DNA from: Rugamonas sp. | GTDB lineage: Bacteria > Pseudomonadota > Gammaproteobacteria > Burkholderiales > Burkholderiaceae_D | Direction: 5' to 3' | Length of the DNA: 38,671 nucleotides | Assembly (NCBI RefSeq): GCF_025354735.1 | Contig: NZ_JANXMI010000116.1 | Coordinates: 1 to 38,671, forward strand | Shown here: positions 1 through 8,048 of the stretch, one piece after another | How positions within the stretch are numbered: position 1 is the first letter of the stretch | Layout of the letters: each line of letters opens with the position of its first letter | Notes under the pieces: model-generated | What the model was told of the DNA's origin: nothing | Databases searched by the model: none | Seen by the model: the letters and a program-made list of their open reading frames with translations, nothing else | Made by a program: the position numbers and the translations under genes

Positions 1-141
1 GCCCAGCTCTAACACGATGGTGCCGCCGGCGTCGCCATCGGCATCGGTGTTGTTTGGTGCGGGCGCCGACGGCGCCAGCACCACCGGCAACAAGCCATCG
101 GCGCGCATCAACGCTGGCACACCGAGGCGGCCTTGCTGATA
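1..141 (-). pseudogene. IS66-type TnpA C-terminal fragment, runs off the left edge
   Basis: Read on the minus strand from about 141 down to 1, one frame stays open and gives a stretch with GRLG, then ADGLLPVVLAP, an acidic linker, and GGTIVLELG at the window edge. A proline-flanked LLPVVLAP block followed by a short I-x-L-E-L-G strand is the usual layout of the C-terminal half of the small IS66-family protein TnpA (OrfA). No TnpA start or helix-turn-helix precedes it. Upstream the frame merges into an unrelated recombinase-like gene in another frame, so this looks like a truncated insertion sequence with its 5' part lost. The call rests on motif memory and a short stretch, so it is tentative. 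Confidence 0.4.
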
Positions 142-419
142 AGGTCGTGGCAATACGCAAGCAAAGTGTTTATGACTAATCGGCCGCCTTGGCTTTCGAC
201 GTATCTTTCATACAAGAACAACAGAGCCGGCTCACATACTTCACCAGAATTTTCGTCAACCGGAATAGGAAACCCGGCGGGAAGTAAATCGGTCGACTTG
301 TTTTTCTGTGCTCGCGTGATGGCCCAACAAATGTCCTCTTCATCCCATCCATCAGTCTGTGCTTGAATCTCGTCACCGTCGACTTCCATCTCTAAACTTC
401 CTATTCCCGCAGCAATCAA
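108..419 (-). pseudogene. Truncated tyrosine recombinase N-terminal fragment
   Basis: The product is 103 residues, starting at ATG 419. Residues about 45-90 (LPAGFPIPVDENSGEVCEP, then ALLFLYERYV, then INTLLAYCHDL) resemble the start of phage-type integrases: a conserved linker into the SAM-like core-binding domain, where 'NT..AY..DL' precedes the first DNA-binding helices. The similarity ends at about residue 92. The last residues and the stop come from sequence that in another frame reads as IS66 TnpA, so the recombinase appears cut by a junction near position 140. The catalytic domain (R-H-R-Y) is absent and the fragment cannot recombine DNA. Base composition is lower in GC than the genes to the right, which fits acquisition. 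An alternative is a short hypothetical protein of unknown role. Confidence 0.5.
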
Positions 420-741
420 CGCCAGTGGAGCCCGGCTGTCCTAGTGCGTGAACCATCTTGCATGAAAGCAGTGGACTTGTCAAATACACAACTTGCTGTA
501 AAAGTGTATAGCTGCGGTGGTTATCAAAAAAATAGTTGGACCTAGGGTATTAGAAATGAGCGCTCGGCCACCTTGTAGCTTTACGTGCGCACGCCAGCTG
601 ACCGCCAGTTGAAATTGGGATTAATAAGCGAGCGGAGATAAACATTGTTTGCGACCTTCTACACGGGCTGCCGCAACGCTATTTGGGATAAGCTAACAAG
701 AAAATTTACAATTACCGGTCTGTAGACCTGGCTATGAACAC
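420..741. other. AT-richer gap without a recognisable gene
   Basis: No reading frame of convincing composition is visible on either strand between the recombinase fragment and the truncated radical SAM gene. The stretch is clearly richer in A and T than the rest of the window and has no codon-position bias. It would hold the promoter of the recombinase fragment and the end of whatever element interrupted the radical SAM gene. I see no ribosomal, tRNA or riboswitch-like structure in it. Confidence 0.5.
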
Positions 742-747
742 CTAGCC
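730..747. repeat. Short inverted repeat near the radical SAM breakpoint
   Basis: GGCTA at 730-734 and TAGCC at 743-747 form perfect 5-bp inverted arms around an 8-bp centre, about 13 bp from the point where radical SAM homology stops. Arms around a 7-8 bp spacer are the general form of a tyrosine-recombinase core site, and a recombinase fragment lies 300 bp away. The arms are short enough to occur by chance. Confidence 0.25.
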
Positions 748-1053
748 TTGGCGGATAACATGCTCGCAGCCGCGATACGGGTTCAACGACACGTTGAATG
801 GAATGTCGGGCGAGGCGTTGCGGCTCAGGATGGTCTTGGCCACTTCGTCGGTGACGTGGGTTTTCCAGCCGGCCGGCGCCTCCTCGTCCGCGTCGCGGGC
901 CCAGCCGTCGTCGTAATCCTCGCGCGCGTGGACTTCGTAGCGGCCTTGCAGGTTCGTCACGGCGCCGCGCCCCTTGGTGGCCTTCAGGGATGGCGGCGGC
1001 AGCATCACCTGCCCTTCGTTGTTGATGTCAAAGTCGCGCTCATGGTCGGGCAT
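742..1053 (-). pseudogene. Truncated PA0069-family radical SAM protein
   Basis: About 103 residues are encoded from ATG 1053; an in-frame ATG at 1113 is less likely because a LexA box sits between the two. The N-terminus contains KATKGRGAVTNLQGRYE and, near the end, NVSLNPYRGCEH, both typical of the PA0069 family of radical SAM proteins. In that family GCEH is followed at once by the cysteine motif that binds the [4Fe-4S] cluster. Here the sequence changes to VIRQG and stops, so no cluster cysteine is present. Intact members are usually about 350 residues or more, so most of the gene is missing. The break at about 760 adjoins AT-rich, recombinase-containing DNA, which suggests insertion of a mobile element or a deletion caused by one. 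Confidence 0.8.
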
Positions 1054-1067
1054 GTCGATTCCATATA

Positions 1068-1083
1068 CTGTATATATATCCAG
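1068..1083 (-). promoter_or_regulatory. LexA (SOS) box upstream of the radical SAM remnant
   Basis: The 16-mer is CTGT, eight A/T bases, then CCAG, one mismatch from the LexA consensus CTGT-N8-ACAG. It lies inside a longer inverted repeat, TATACTG (1064-1070) and CAGTATA (1081-1087). It ends 14 bp before the ATG at 1053, where a repressor would block transcription or its first steps. PA0069 of Pseudomonas aeruginosa is, to my knowledge, a member of the SOS regulon, so the control element seems to have outlived its gene. Confidence 0.65.
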
Positions 1084-1351
1084 TATACCATGCCGCTGTA
1101 CGCCGCTAATCAAGCGCGGCCGGTAAAAATAAACGGCGAATAAACGGCGCGCCCCCTCCCCGGACCAGTGTCCGCCTTGCGCCGGGCCAGTGCAAGACCC
1201 GGCGTCGAACTGGTATCATGCGCACAAACCGGGAAATCGACGCTTTCCGCGCATTGCCCGGCGCCTGGACCACGGGCGCCTGTTCCCCTCACAACTCATC
1301 AGCCCCGCCCGGTGCATGGCGGCGGCCTGATTTTCACCGACGCGAGCACTC

Positions 1352-1930
1352 ATGAGCCACCCCACCATTTCGACGCCGCCTTCGTTCTGGCGCAGAATCC
1401 CCCTCGCCTTCGGCGCCTTCTTCAGCACCCTGTCCGACGGCGACTACGCCGCACGCATCATGGGCATCGATGATGCCGCGCCGGTCGCGGCGCCCGTGGC
1501 CGCGCCCATCGCGCCGGCAGCGGCCGCCGCCCCGGCCCCGCTGCGCATCGCCACTCCGGACGCCGCGCTGCAACTGCTGAGCCTGTTCCAGCGAGAAGCG
1601 CGCCTGATCGATTTCACGCAAGAGAACCTGGCCGCCTATTCCGACGCCGACATCGGCGCCGCCGCCCGCGTGGTCCATGAAGGTTGCAGCAAGGTACTGC
1701 GCGAGCACTTCAGCATCGAAGCGGTGCGCAGCGAGGCCGAAGGCAGCCGCGTCGTGCTCGACGCCGGCTTCGACGCGGCCGCCGTGCGCCTGACCGGCAA
1801 CGTGGTCGGCAGCGCGCCGTTCCGCGGCACGCTGAGCCATCGCGGCTGGCGCGCCGCCAGCGTGCGCCTGCCGAAACTGGCCGACGCCCACGACGCCACC
1901 ATCCTCGCGCCGGCCGAGGTGGAATTATGA
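1352..1930 (+). CDS. DUF2760 domain protein, first gene of Hsp70 operon
   Basis: The protein has 192 residues. The N-terminus (FWRRIPLAFGAFFSTL) is followed by an Ala/Pro-rich linker at about 45-65, then a domain with LQLLSLFQREARLIDF and ending in LADAHDATILAPAEVEL, which fits DUF2760. There is no signal peptide, so it is probably cytoplasmic. Its stop overlaps the start of the following Hsp70 gene (ATGA at 1927-1930), so the two are translationally coupled. DUF2760 genes are commonly found beside divergent Hsp70 genes, and a role as a dedicated partner or co-chaperone is an inference from that linkage. No biochemical function is established that I know of. The ribosome binding site before 1352 is weak. 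Confidence 0.85.
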   Translation: MSHPTISTPPSFWRRIPLAFGAFFSTLSDGDYAARIMGIDDAAPVAAPVAAPIAPAAAAAPAPLRIATPDAALQLLSLFQREARLIDFTQENLAAYSDADIGAAARVVHEGCSKVLREHFSIEAVRSEAEGSRVVLDAGFDAAAVRLTGNVVGSAPFRGTLSHRGWRAASVRLPKLADAHDATILAPAEVEL

Positions 1931-3816
1931 GCGACGCCATGAACGCAATCACGAACGTGACACCGACCGCGCCGCGCTACGCCATCGGCATCGACCTGGG
2001 CACCACCCACAGCGCGCTGTCGTATGTCGATTTGTCCGCCAGCGACGGCGAAAAAACCGCGCACGGCGTGCTGGCCATTCCGCAGCTGACCGCGCCTGGC
2101 ACCGTCGAAGACCTGGCGCTGCTGCCGTCCTTCCTCTACCTGCCGCACGCGGACGAACTGGCGCCCGGCGAATTGAGCCTGCCCTGGCCGCAGTCGGCCG
2201 CCGAACAGACCGCCGTCGCCGGCGAGATGGCGCGCAGCCGTGGCGCCACCACGCCGATCCGCCTGGTGTCGAGCGCGAAGAGCTGGTTGTGCCATCCCGG
2301 CGTCGACCGCCGCGCCGCCATCCTGCCGCCGGACGCGCCGGCGGAAGTGGCGCGGGTGTCGCCGTTCGACGCCTCGACCCGCTACCTGGCCCACCTGCGC
2401 CAGGCCTGGAACCACGCGCACCCGGAAGCGCCGTTCGACGAGCAGGCCGTCACCGTCACCATCCCCGCCTCGTTCGACCCGGCCGCGCGCGAGCTGACCG
2501 CCGCCGCCGCGCAGGCCGCCGGCTACCGCGCGCCGACCCTGCTGGAGGAACCGCAGGCCGCCCTGTACAGCTGGATCCAGGGCAGCGAAGGCCGCTGGCG
2601 CAAGGATGTCAAGCCGGGCGATATCATTCTGGTGGTCGACGTCGGCGGCGGCACCAGCGACTTTTCGCTGATCGCCGTGCTCGAACGCGACGGCGTGCTC
2701 GAACCGCACCGCGTCGCCGTGGGCGACCACATACTGCTCGGCGGAGACAATATGGACCTGGCGCTGGCCCACCTGGTGGCGCGCAAGCTGGCCGCCGCCG
2801 GCACCCAGCTCGACGCCTGGCAACTGCGCGCGCTGACCTACGGCTGCCGCGCCGCCAAGGAACAGCTGCTGGCCGACGCCAGCGCCGAGGTCTGGCCCAT
2901 CGTCGTGCCGAGTCGTGGCTCGAAGCTGATCGGCGGCTCCATCCGCACCGAACTGACGCGCGACGAAGTGACCACCTTCATCCTCGACGGCTTCTTCCCG
3001 TCCGTCGACGCGGCGGCGCGGCCGGCCGTGCGCACCCGCGCCGGCCTGACCCAGCTTGGCCTGCCGTATGCGCAGGACGCCGGCGTCACCCGCCACCTGG
3101 CCGCCTTCCTGGCGCGCCAGCTGGGCGCGACCGGCGAGCTGCAAGGTTACAGCGGCGCGCACCACGCCGGCGCCACCTTCCTCCATCCGACGGCGGTGCT
3201 GTTCAACGGCGGCGTCTTCAAATCTGACCTGCTGGTCAAGCGCGTGATGGACACCATCAACGAGTGGCTGTACATGGAAGACGCGCCGGCCGCGCGCATG
3301 CTGGCCGGCGCCGACCTCGATCTGGCGGTGGCGCGCGGCGCGGCCTATTACAGCTACGTGCGGCGCGGCGCCGGCGTGCGCATACGCGGCGGCACGGCGC
3401 GCGCCTACTACGTCGCCGTCGAATCGGCGATGCCGGCCATCCCCGGCATGGAGCCGCCGATCCAGGCGCTGTGCGTGGCGCCGTTCGGCATGGAGGAAGG
3501 CAGCGAGATCGAACTGCCGGCGCAGCAGTTCGGCCTCGTCGTCGGCGAGCCGGTGAACTTCCGCTTCTTCGGTTCGACGGTGCGGCGCCACGACCGGATC
3601 GGCGAGCTGCTCGACTTCTGGGCCGCCGACGAACTCCAGGAACTCAATGAAATCCAGGCCACGCTGTCGCCCGAGGGACGGCAGGCCGGCGACATCGTGC
3701 AGGTCAAACTGCACGCGCTGGCGACCGAATCGGGCACGCTGGAACTGCTGGCGGTGGCGTCTTCCGGCGAGCGCTGGAAGGTGGAGTTCGACGTGCGCGC
3801 GGCCGCCACGGAGTGA
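1927..3816 (+). CDS. Hsp70 family protein (DnaK-like ATPase), short form
   Basis: The protein has 629 residues. The phosphate-1 loop IGIDLGTTHSALSYVD lies near residues 20-35, phosphate-2 VVDVGGGTSDFSLI near 236-250, and LGGDNMDLALAHLV follows at about 275. The C-terminal part (about 460-629) is short and lacks a typical DnaK lid, so this is a divergent chaperone-like ATPase rather than DnaK itself. It sits between DUF2760 and a second Hsp70, with an ATGA overlap upstream and only 2 bp before the next ATG. No DnaJ or GrpE gene is nearby. Substrate and partner are unknown; the compact operon suggests the three products act together in the cytoplasm. Confidence 0.9.
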   Translation: MSDAMNAITNVTPTAPRYAIGIDLGTTHSALSYVDLSASDGEKTAHGVLAIPQLTAPGTVEDLALLPSFLYLPHADELAPGELSLPWPQSAAEQTAVAGEMARSRGATTPIRLVSSAKSWLCHPGVDRRAAILPPDAPAEVARVSPFDASTRYLAHLRQAWNHAHPEAPFDEQAVTVTIPASFDPAARELTAAAAQAAGYRAPTLLEEPQAALYSWIQGSEGRWRKDVKPGDIILVVDVGGGTSDFSLIAVLERDGVLEPHRVAVGDHILLGGDNMDLALAHLVARKLAAAGTQLDAWQLRALTYGCRAAKEQLLADASAEVWPIVVPSRGSKLIGGSIRTELTRDEVTTFILDGFFPSVDAAARPAVRTRAGLTQLGLPYAQDAGVTRHLAAFLARQLGATGELQGYSGAHHAGATFLHPTAVLFNGGVFKSDLLVKRVMDTINEWLYMEDAPAARMLAGADLDLAVARGAAYYSYVRRGAGVRIRGGTARAYYVAVESAMPAIPGMEPPIQALCVAPFGMEEGSEIELPAQQFGLVVGEPVNFRFFGSTVRRHDRIGELLDFWAADELQELNEIQATLSPEGRQAGDIVQVKLHALATESGTLELLAVASSGERWKVEFDVRAAATE

Positions 3817-3818
3817 CC

Positions 3819-6800
3819 ATGCAGCAGTACCTCGTCAGCATCGATCTGGGGACCACCAACACGGTGCTGGCCTACTGCGATCCGGGCGCGGCCGACGGCG
3901 GCCAGCAAATTCAATTGTTCGACATCGAACAATTGGTGGCGCCGGGCCAGTTGGCGGCCGCGCCGCTGCTGCCGTCGCTGCGCTACCACCCGGCCGACGG
4001 CGAACTGGCGGCGGCCGACTTGCAGCTGCCGTGGACGGCGGCCGATGTCGGCGGCGTCGCCCACGTCGTCGGCGGGCGGCTGGCCCGCGCCCTCGGCGCG
4101 CAGGTGCCGGGACGGCTGGTGGCCAGCGCCAAAAGCTGGTTGTCGCATCCGGGTGTCGACCGCAGCGCGCCGATTTTGCCGTGGGGCGCGGACGCCGGCG
4201 TCGCCAAGGTGTCGCCGGTGGCGGCCAGCGCCAGCTATCTGGCCCATGTGCGGGCCGCGTGGAACGCGCGCTTTCCGCAGCAGCCGCTGGAACAGCAGCA
4301 GATCGTGCTGACGATACCCGCTTCGTTCGACGAGGGCGCGCGCGCGCTGACGATGGAGGCCGCGCGCATGGCCGGCCTGACCCGACTGCGCCTGCTGGAA
4401 GAACCGCAGGCCGCCTTCTACGACTGGCTGTTCCGCCACCGCGCCGCGCTGACGGCGCAGCTGAACGCCACGCGCCTGGTGCTGGTGTGCGACGTCGGCG
4501 GCGGCACCACCGATTTCAGTTTGATCCGCGTGACGATGGTCGACGGCCAGCCGCAAATGGCGCGCATCGGCGTCGGCCACCACCTGATCCTCGGCGGCGA
4601 CAATATGGATCTGGCGCTGGCCCACCTGGTCGAGGCGCGCATGGCGGCGGCCGACCCGGCGCAGGCCGGCGCGCGGCTGTCGGCCAGTCGCCTGTCGCAG
4701 CTGACGGAGCGCTGCCGCGCCGCCAAGGAACGGCTGCTGGCGGCCGACGCGCCGGCCAGCGTGGCGGTGACGTTGCTCGGCGGCGGCGCGCGGCTGATCG
4801 GCGGCGCGCGCTCGGTCGAACTGACGCGCGAGGAAGTCGAAACGCTGATCGTCGACGGCTTCTTCCCCGCCGTCGGCGCCCACGACACCGCCAAACAGGG
4901 ACGCGGCGGCATCGTCGAATTCGGCCTGCCCTATGCCAGCGACGCCGCCATCACGCGGCACCTGGCCAGCTTCCTGCGCCAGCACGCGAGCGCGGCGCGG
5001 GCGGCGCTGGACGATGGCGCCGTCGATGCGTCACCCGATGCGTCATCCGATGGCTCGCCCGATGCGTCATCCAATGCGTCACCCGATGCCGTGCCCGATG
5101 CCTCACGCGCACCGGCCGGCATCGACGACATGGCGCTGGCGATACCCGACACGCTGCTGCTGAACGGCGGCGTGTTCCGCGCCGACGCGCTGGCGCGGCG
5201 CCTCGAAAGCACGCTGGCGGCCTGGCGCGGCCAGCCGCTGCGGGTGCTGCACAACGATAACCCGGACATCGCGGTGGCGCGCGGCGGCGTCGCCTACGCG
5301 CTCGGCCAGCGCGGCCAGGCGCCGGTGATAGGCGGCGGTTCGCCGCGCAGCTACTTCCTCGTGCTCGATGACGAGCCGCGCGACGGCAAACCGCGCCGCG
5401 CCATCTGCATCCTGCCGCGCGGCAGCGCCGAAGGCCGCGAAATCCTGCTGGCCGAACGCAGCTTCGCGCTGCGCGTGGGACGGCCGGTGCGCTTCCACCT
5501 CGTGTCCTCGGTCGCGGAATCGGGTCCCGCGCCGCAGGCCGGCGCACTGGTCGACCTGAATCGGGGCGACTACCAGCGCCTGCCGCCGATGGCCACCGTG
5601 CTGCGCGCCGGCGGCGCCGACGCGCTCAAGGAAATCCCGGTCCAGCTGGCGACCACGCTCAGTGAAGTCGGCACGCTGGAAGTGCATTGCGTCGCCACCG
5701 ACAACGCGGACGATACGAACGATGCGGCGCCGCCGTCCGCTGCGCCGCATCGCTGGCTGCTGGAGTTCCAGCTGCGCGATCATGGCGCAAGCACGGACGG
5801 CGCCGACGCCAGCGATGCCGCGCCGCCGCCGCGCTTCAACGAGGCGCTGGAAAAAATCGACCGCATCTTCGGCGGCCGCGCGCAGCAGGTCGAGCTGAAA
5901 GAAGTGCGACAGCTGCGGGCCCGGCTCGAACATCTGCTGGGCGGCCGCGAACAGTGGCCGACGCCCTTGCTGCGCCAACTGTTCGATGCGCTGATGGCGC
6001 GCGCCAAAGGCCGGCGCCGTTCGGCCGAACATGAACGCGCGTGGCTGAACCTGAGCGGCTACTGCCTGCGGCCCGGCTTCGGCCACCCGCTCGACGCCTG
6101 GCGCATCGAGCAGCTGTGGGCCATGTTCGAAGGCGGCGTCCAGCATCCCAAGGACAGCCAGGTCTGCGCCGAATGGTGGACCTTGTGGCGGCGCGTCTGC
6201 GGTGGGTTGGACGCGCCGGCCCAACTGCGCCTGCTCGACGATTTCGCCTTCAACGTGCAGGCCGACGAACAGGAGCGCGGCCGCCGTCCGCCCACGCTGG
6301 TCAGCGGCAGCGAGGACGACATGCTGCGCCTGGGCGCCTCGCTCGAGCGCATCCCCGGCAACTACAAGGCCGAAATCGGCGCGTGGATGTTGCGCCAAAT
6401 GGAATCGGCGGCGGCGGCCGGAACGCCCGCAGCGAAAGGCGATCCGTCCAAATCGGACGCCGCGCTGGCCAAGTTTTTATGGGGCCTGGGCCGCGTCGGC
6501 GCGCGCCAGCCTTTCCATGGCAGCGCGCACGACGTGGTCGACGCCGCGGTGGTGGAACAGTGGCTGCACGCGGTGCTGGCACTGGACTGGAAAAAAACCG
6601 AGCCGGCCGGATTCGCCGCCGCCCACCTGGCGCGCATGACGGGCGACCGCTCGCGCGACATCGGTCCCGCGCTGCGCGCCGATATCGAACGGCGCCTTAT
6701 GGCCATTGGCTCGCCGCCGGCCTGGGTGACGATGGTGCGGGAAGTGGTGCAGCTCGACCAGGCCAGCGAGAAGCGCATGCTGGGCGAAGCGCTGCCGCCG

Positions 6801-6821
6801 GGATTGAAGCTGATTTCCTGA
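3819..6821 (+). CDS. Hsp70 family protein with DUF3731-like C-terminal domain
   Basis: The protein has 1000 residues from ATG 3819; a GTG at 3813 is in frame, but the ATG has GGAG six bases upstream. An Hsp70 ATPase domain fills the first half, with SIDLGTTNTVLAY at the N-terminus, VCDVGGGTTDFSLI near residue 226 and LGGDNMDLALAHLV near 260. It is interrupted near residues 400-432 by a low-complexity Asp-Ala-Ser-Pro linker. From about residue 670 a helical region begins with FNEALEKIDRIFGGRAQQVE and runs to the end; this is the C-terminal extension (DUF3731-like) found on such paired Hsp70s. It is coupled with the shorter Hsp70 upstream. Function is unknown. Two unequal Hsp70s in one operon could form a heteromer, which is an inference. 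Confidence 0.9.
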   Translation: MQQYLVSIDLGTTNTVLAYCDPGAADGGQQIQLFDIEQLVAPGQLAAAPLLPSLRYHPADGELAAADLQLPWTAADVGGVAHVVGGRLARALGAQVPGRLVASAKSWLSHPGVDRSAPILPWGADAGVAKVSPVAASASYLAHVRAAWNARFPQQPLEQQQIVLTIPASFDEGARALTMEAARMAGLTRLRLLEEPQAAFYDWLFRHRAALTAQLNATRLVLVCDVGGGTTDFSLIRVTMVDGQPQMARIGVGHHLILGGDNMDLALAHLVEARMAAADPAQAGARLSASRLSQLTERCRAAKERLLAADAPASVAVTLLGGGARLIGGARSVELTREEVETLIVDGFFPAVGAHDTAKQGRGGIVEFGLPYASDAAITRHLASFLRQHASAARAALDDGAVDASPDASSDGSPDASSNASPDAVPDASRAPAGIDDMALAIPDTLLLNGGVFRADALARRLESTLAAWRGQPLRVLHNDNPDIAVARGGVAYALGQRGQAPVIGGGSPRSYFLVLDDEPRDGKPRRAICILPRGSAEGREILLAERSFALRVGRPVRFHLVSSVAESGPAPQAGALVDLNRGDYQRLPPMATVLRAGGADALKEIPVQLATTLSEVGTLEVHCVATDNADDTNDAAPPSAAPHRWLLEFQLRDHGASTDGADASDAAPPPRFNEALEKIDRIFGGRAQQVELKEVRQLRARLEHLLGGREQWPTPLLRQLFDALMARAKGRRRSAEHERAWLNLSGYCLRPGFGHPLDAWRIEQLWAMFEGGVQHPKDSQVCAEWWTLWRRVCGGLDAPAQLRLLDDFAFNVQADEQERGRRPPTLVSGSEDDMLRLGASLERIPGNYKAEIGAWMLRQMESAAAAGTPAAKGDPSKSDAALAKFLWGLGRVGARQPFHGSAHDVVDAAVVEQWLHAVLALDWKKTEPAGFAAAHLARMTGDRSRDIGPALRADIERRLMAIGSPPAWVTMVREVVQLDQASEKRMLGEALPPGLKLIS
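5025..5108 (+). repeat. Seven 12-bp tandem repeats inside the long Hsp70 gene
   Basis: Seven imperfect copies of a 12-mer related to GATGCGTCACCC encode repeated Asp-Ala-Ser-Pro or Asp-Ala-Ser-Ser units. The unit is a multiple of three, so copy-number changes would alter linker length without shifting the frame. The repeat lies within the actin-like ATPase region and probably forms a surface loop. Confidence 0.85.
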
Positions 6822-6938
6822 AAATCGGCTCAGCGTGTGCGGTGCGACAACATTTTCGACATTCGGATACATTGCTCCCCGTAGGCCCAAATACAGGGCC
6901 GCCCACATCGCCGGGCCATCAACCAAAGGGAAAAATAT

Positions 6939-7355
6939 ATGCGTAACCAATCTTTGAAATTCGCCTTGAAATGCGGCGCGCTGGCCGCCATGCTGCTGGC
7001 CGCCGGCTGCCAGACGATGACGCCGAAATATGAAGCGCCGTCGCCGAAGAACCCCGACTTCGCCGCTGAAATGAACAAGTTCAACGCGCAGTTCCCGAAC
7101 GATAAAGCGACCCGCTACGAAGACGTGTCGATCAAATTTAACAACGACCAGAAGATCGATGAAAAAGGCCATTGCCACGACAAGTCGCAATTTCCGGTCA
7201 CGATTATTTTGCAGCTCGACGCCGCCGGCAAGGTCACGCGCAGCATGACCGATGTCGAAAACAGCAAGGCCGAATGCTTCCGCCAGACTTACGCGTCGGT
7301 GCAGTTCCCGGCGCCGCCGATCGCGCCGTATCGCAAGGCGATACTGCTGCAATAA
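6939..7355 (+). CDS. Predicted lipoprotein, TonB-C-like fold possible
   Basis: The protein has 138 residues. A lysine-poor hydrophobic signal is followed by the lipobox LAAGC with the acylated cysteine at residue 24, so it is probably membrane-anchored in the envelope. The mature part contains GHCHDKSQFPVTIILQLDAAGKV and a late Cys in ENSKAECFRQTY, which may form a disulfide. The pattern 'V.I.L..DA.GKV......S....EC' resembles TonB C-terminal-like periplasmic modules, but this is only a resemblance. AAAGGG lies 10 bases before the ATG. It follows the Hsp70 operon by 117 bp and converges on the DTW gene. Its function is not recognised. Confidence 0.75.
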   Translation: MRNQSLKFALKCGALAAMLLAAGCQTMTPKYEAPSPKNPDFAAEMNKFNAQFPNDKATRYEDVSIKFNNDQKIDEKGHCHDKSQFPVTIILQLDAAGKVTRSMTDVENSKAECFRQTYASVQFPAPPIAPYRKAILLQ

Positions 7356-7370
7356 GCCGCCGGCGGACGC

Positions 7371-8030
7371 TTATCGCGGCGGCGCAAAGCTCGATTGCTG
7401 CGCGACGAAGCCGTCGAAGGCGGCGATCAGCGGGCTGAATCCGTCGCCGTCGGTCCGCTCCAGTTGCGCCAGCGCGTAGCAGGTCGCCTCCAGCGTCGAC
7501 AACTGGTCCGGCAGGTGCGCCTTGCGGATCAGGTAATGCGACGGCGGCGTGTCGCGCAGCGGCAGCCGTGGCAGCGTTTGCAACAGCGGATTCAGATACA
7601 GCATCTTGCGACTCTTGCGCCAGGTCCCGTCCAGCACCACCAGGCGCAGACGTTCCGGCTGCGCGGCCAGCGCCGGATCGAACGGCGGCGGCGCGATCAG
7701 TTCCGGCGCGTGGCCGGCCACGGTGGCGGGATACAGCAGCACCGATGCGCGGTCGGGCGACAATAGCGCCGCCAGTTCGGCCGGCGCGAACTGCTCGCCG
7801 GCGACCATGCGGCTGTTCGACAAACTCAGATGCAGCAGCCGCGCGCTGCCCTTGGCGTTCGCCACTTCCATCGGATGCTGAAGGATCAGCACTTCCACCG
7901 AATTCGATACCGCCGCGATCCAGCGGCAGATGCACGCGCGTTGCGCCCGCAGGCAGGTGTCGCACATGGCGCGCGCGGGCGGCGGCGCGGGAACGGGATC
8001 GGGATCGGAGTGGGGAGCGTGCGCAGTCAT
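7371..8030 (-). CDS. DTW-domain tRNA-uridine aminocarboxypropyltransferase
   Basis: The protein has 219 residues. After a proline-rich N-terminus, paired cysteines at about 23/26 and 33/35 (CDTCLRAQRACIC) form the usual zinc-binding start of the family. The signature DGTW lies at residues 134-137 (VVLDGTWRKSRKM), and a C-terminal HYLIRK segment follows. DTW proteins transfer the aminocarboxypropyl group of S-adenosylmethionine to uridine in tRNA (acp3U), as E. coli YfiP (TapT/TuaA) does at position 47. The length fits the family. An internal ATG at residue 22 would remove the proline-rich leader and is an alternative start. The gene converges on the upstream lipoprotein with a 15-bp gap. The family assignment is firm; the exact target position is inferred. 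Confidence 0.85.
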   Translation of the reverse strand: MTAHAPHSDPDPVPAPPPARAMCDTCLRAQRACICRWIAAVSNSVEVLILQHPMEVANAKGSARLLHLSLSNSRMVAGEQFAPAELAALLSPDRASVLLYPATVAGHAPELIAPPPFDPALAAQPERLRLVVLDGTWRKSRKMLYLNPLLQTLPRLPLRDTPPSHYLIRKAHLPDQLSTLEATCYALAQLERTDGDGFSPLIAAFDGFVAQQSSFAPPR

Positions 8031-8048
8031 AGGCCGCCATTGTAGCGG

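Noticed and set aside
1636..4985. Long minus-strand frames opposite the Hsp70 genes
   Set aside because: They mirror the codon bias of the Hsp70 genes, have no ribosome binding site and contain no recognisable domain.
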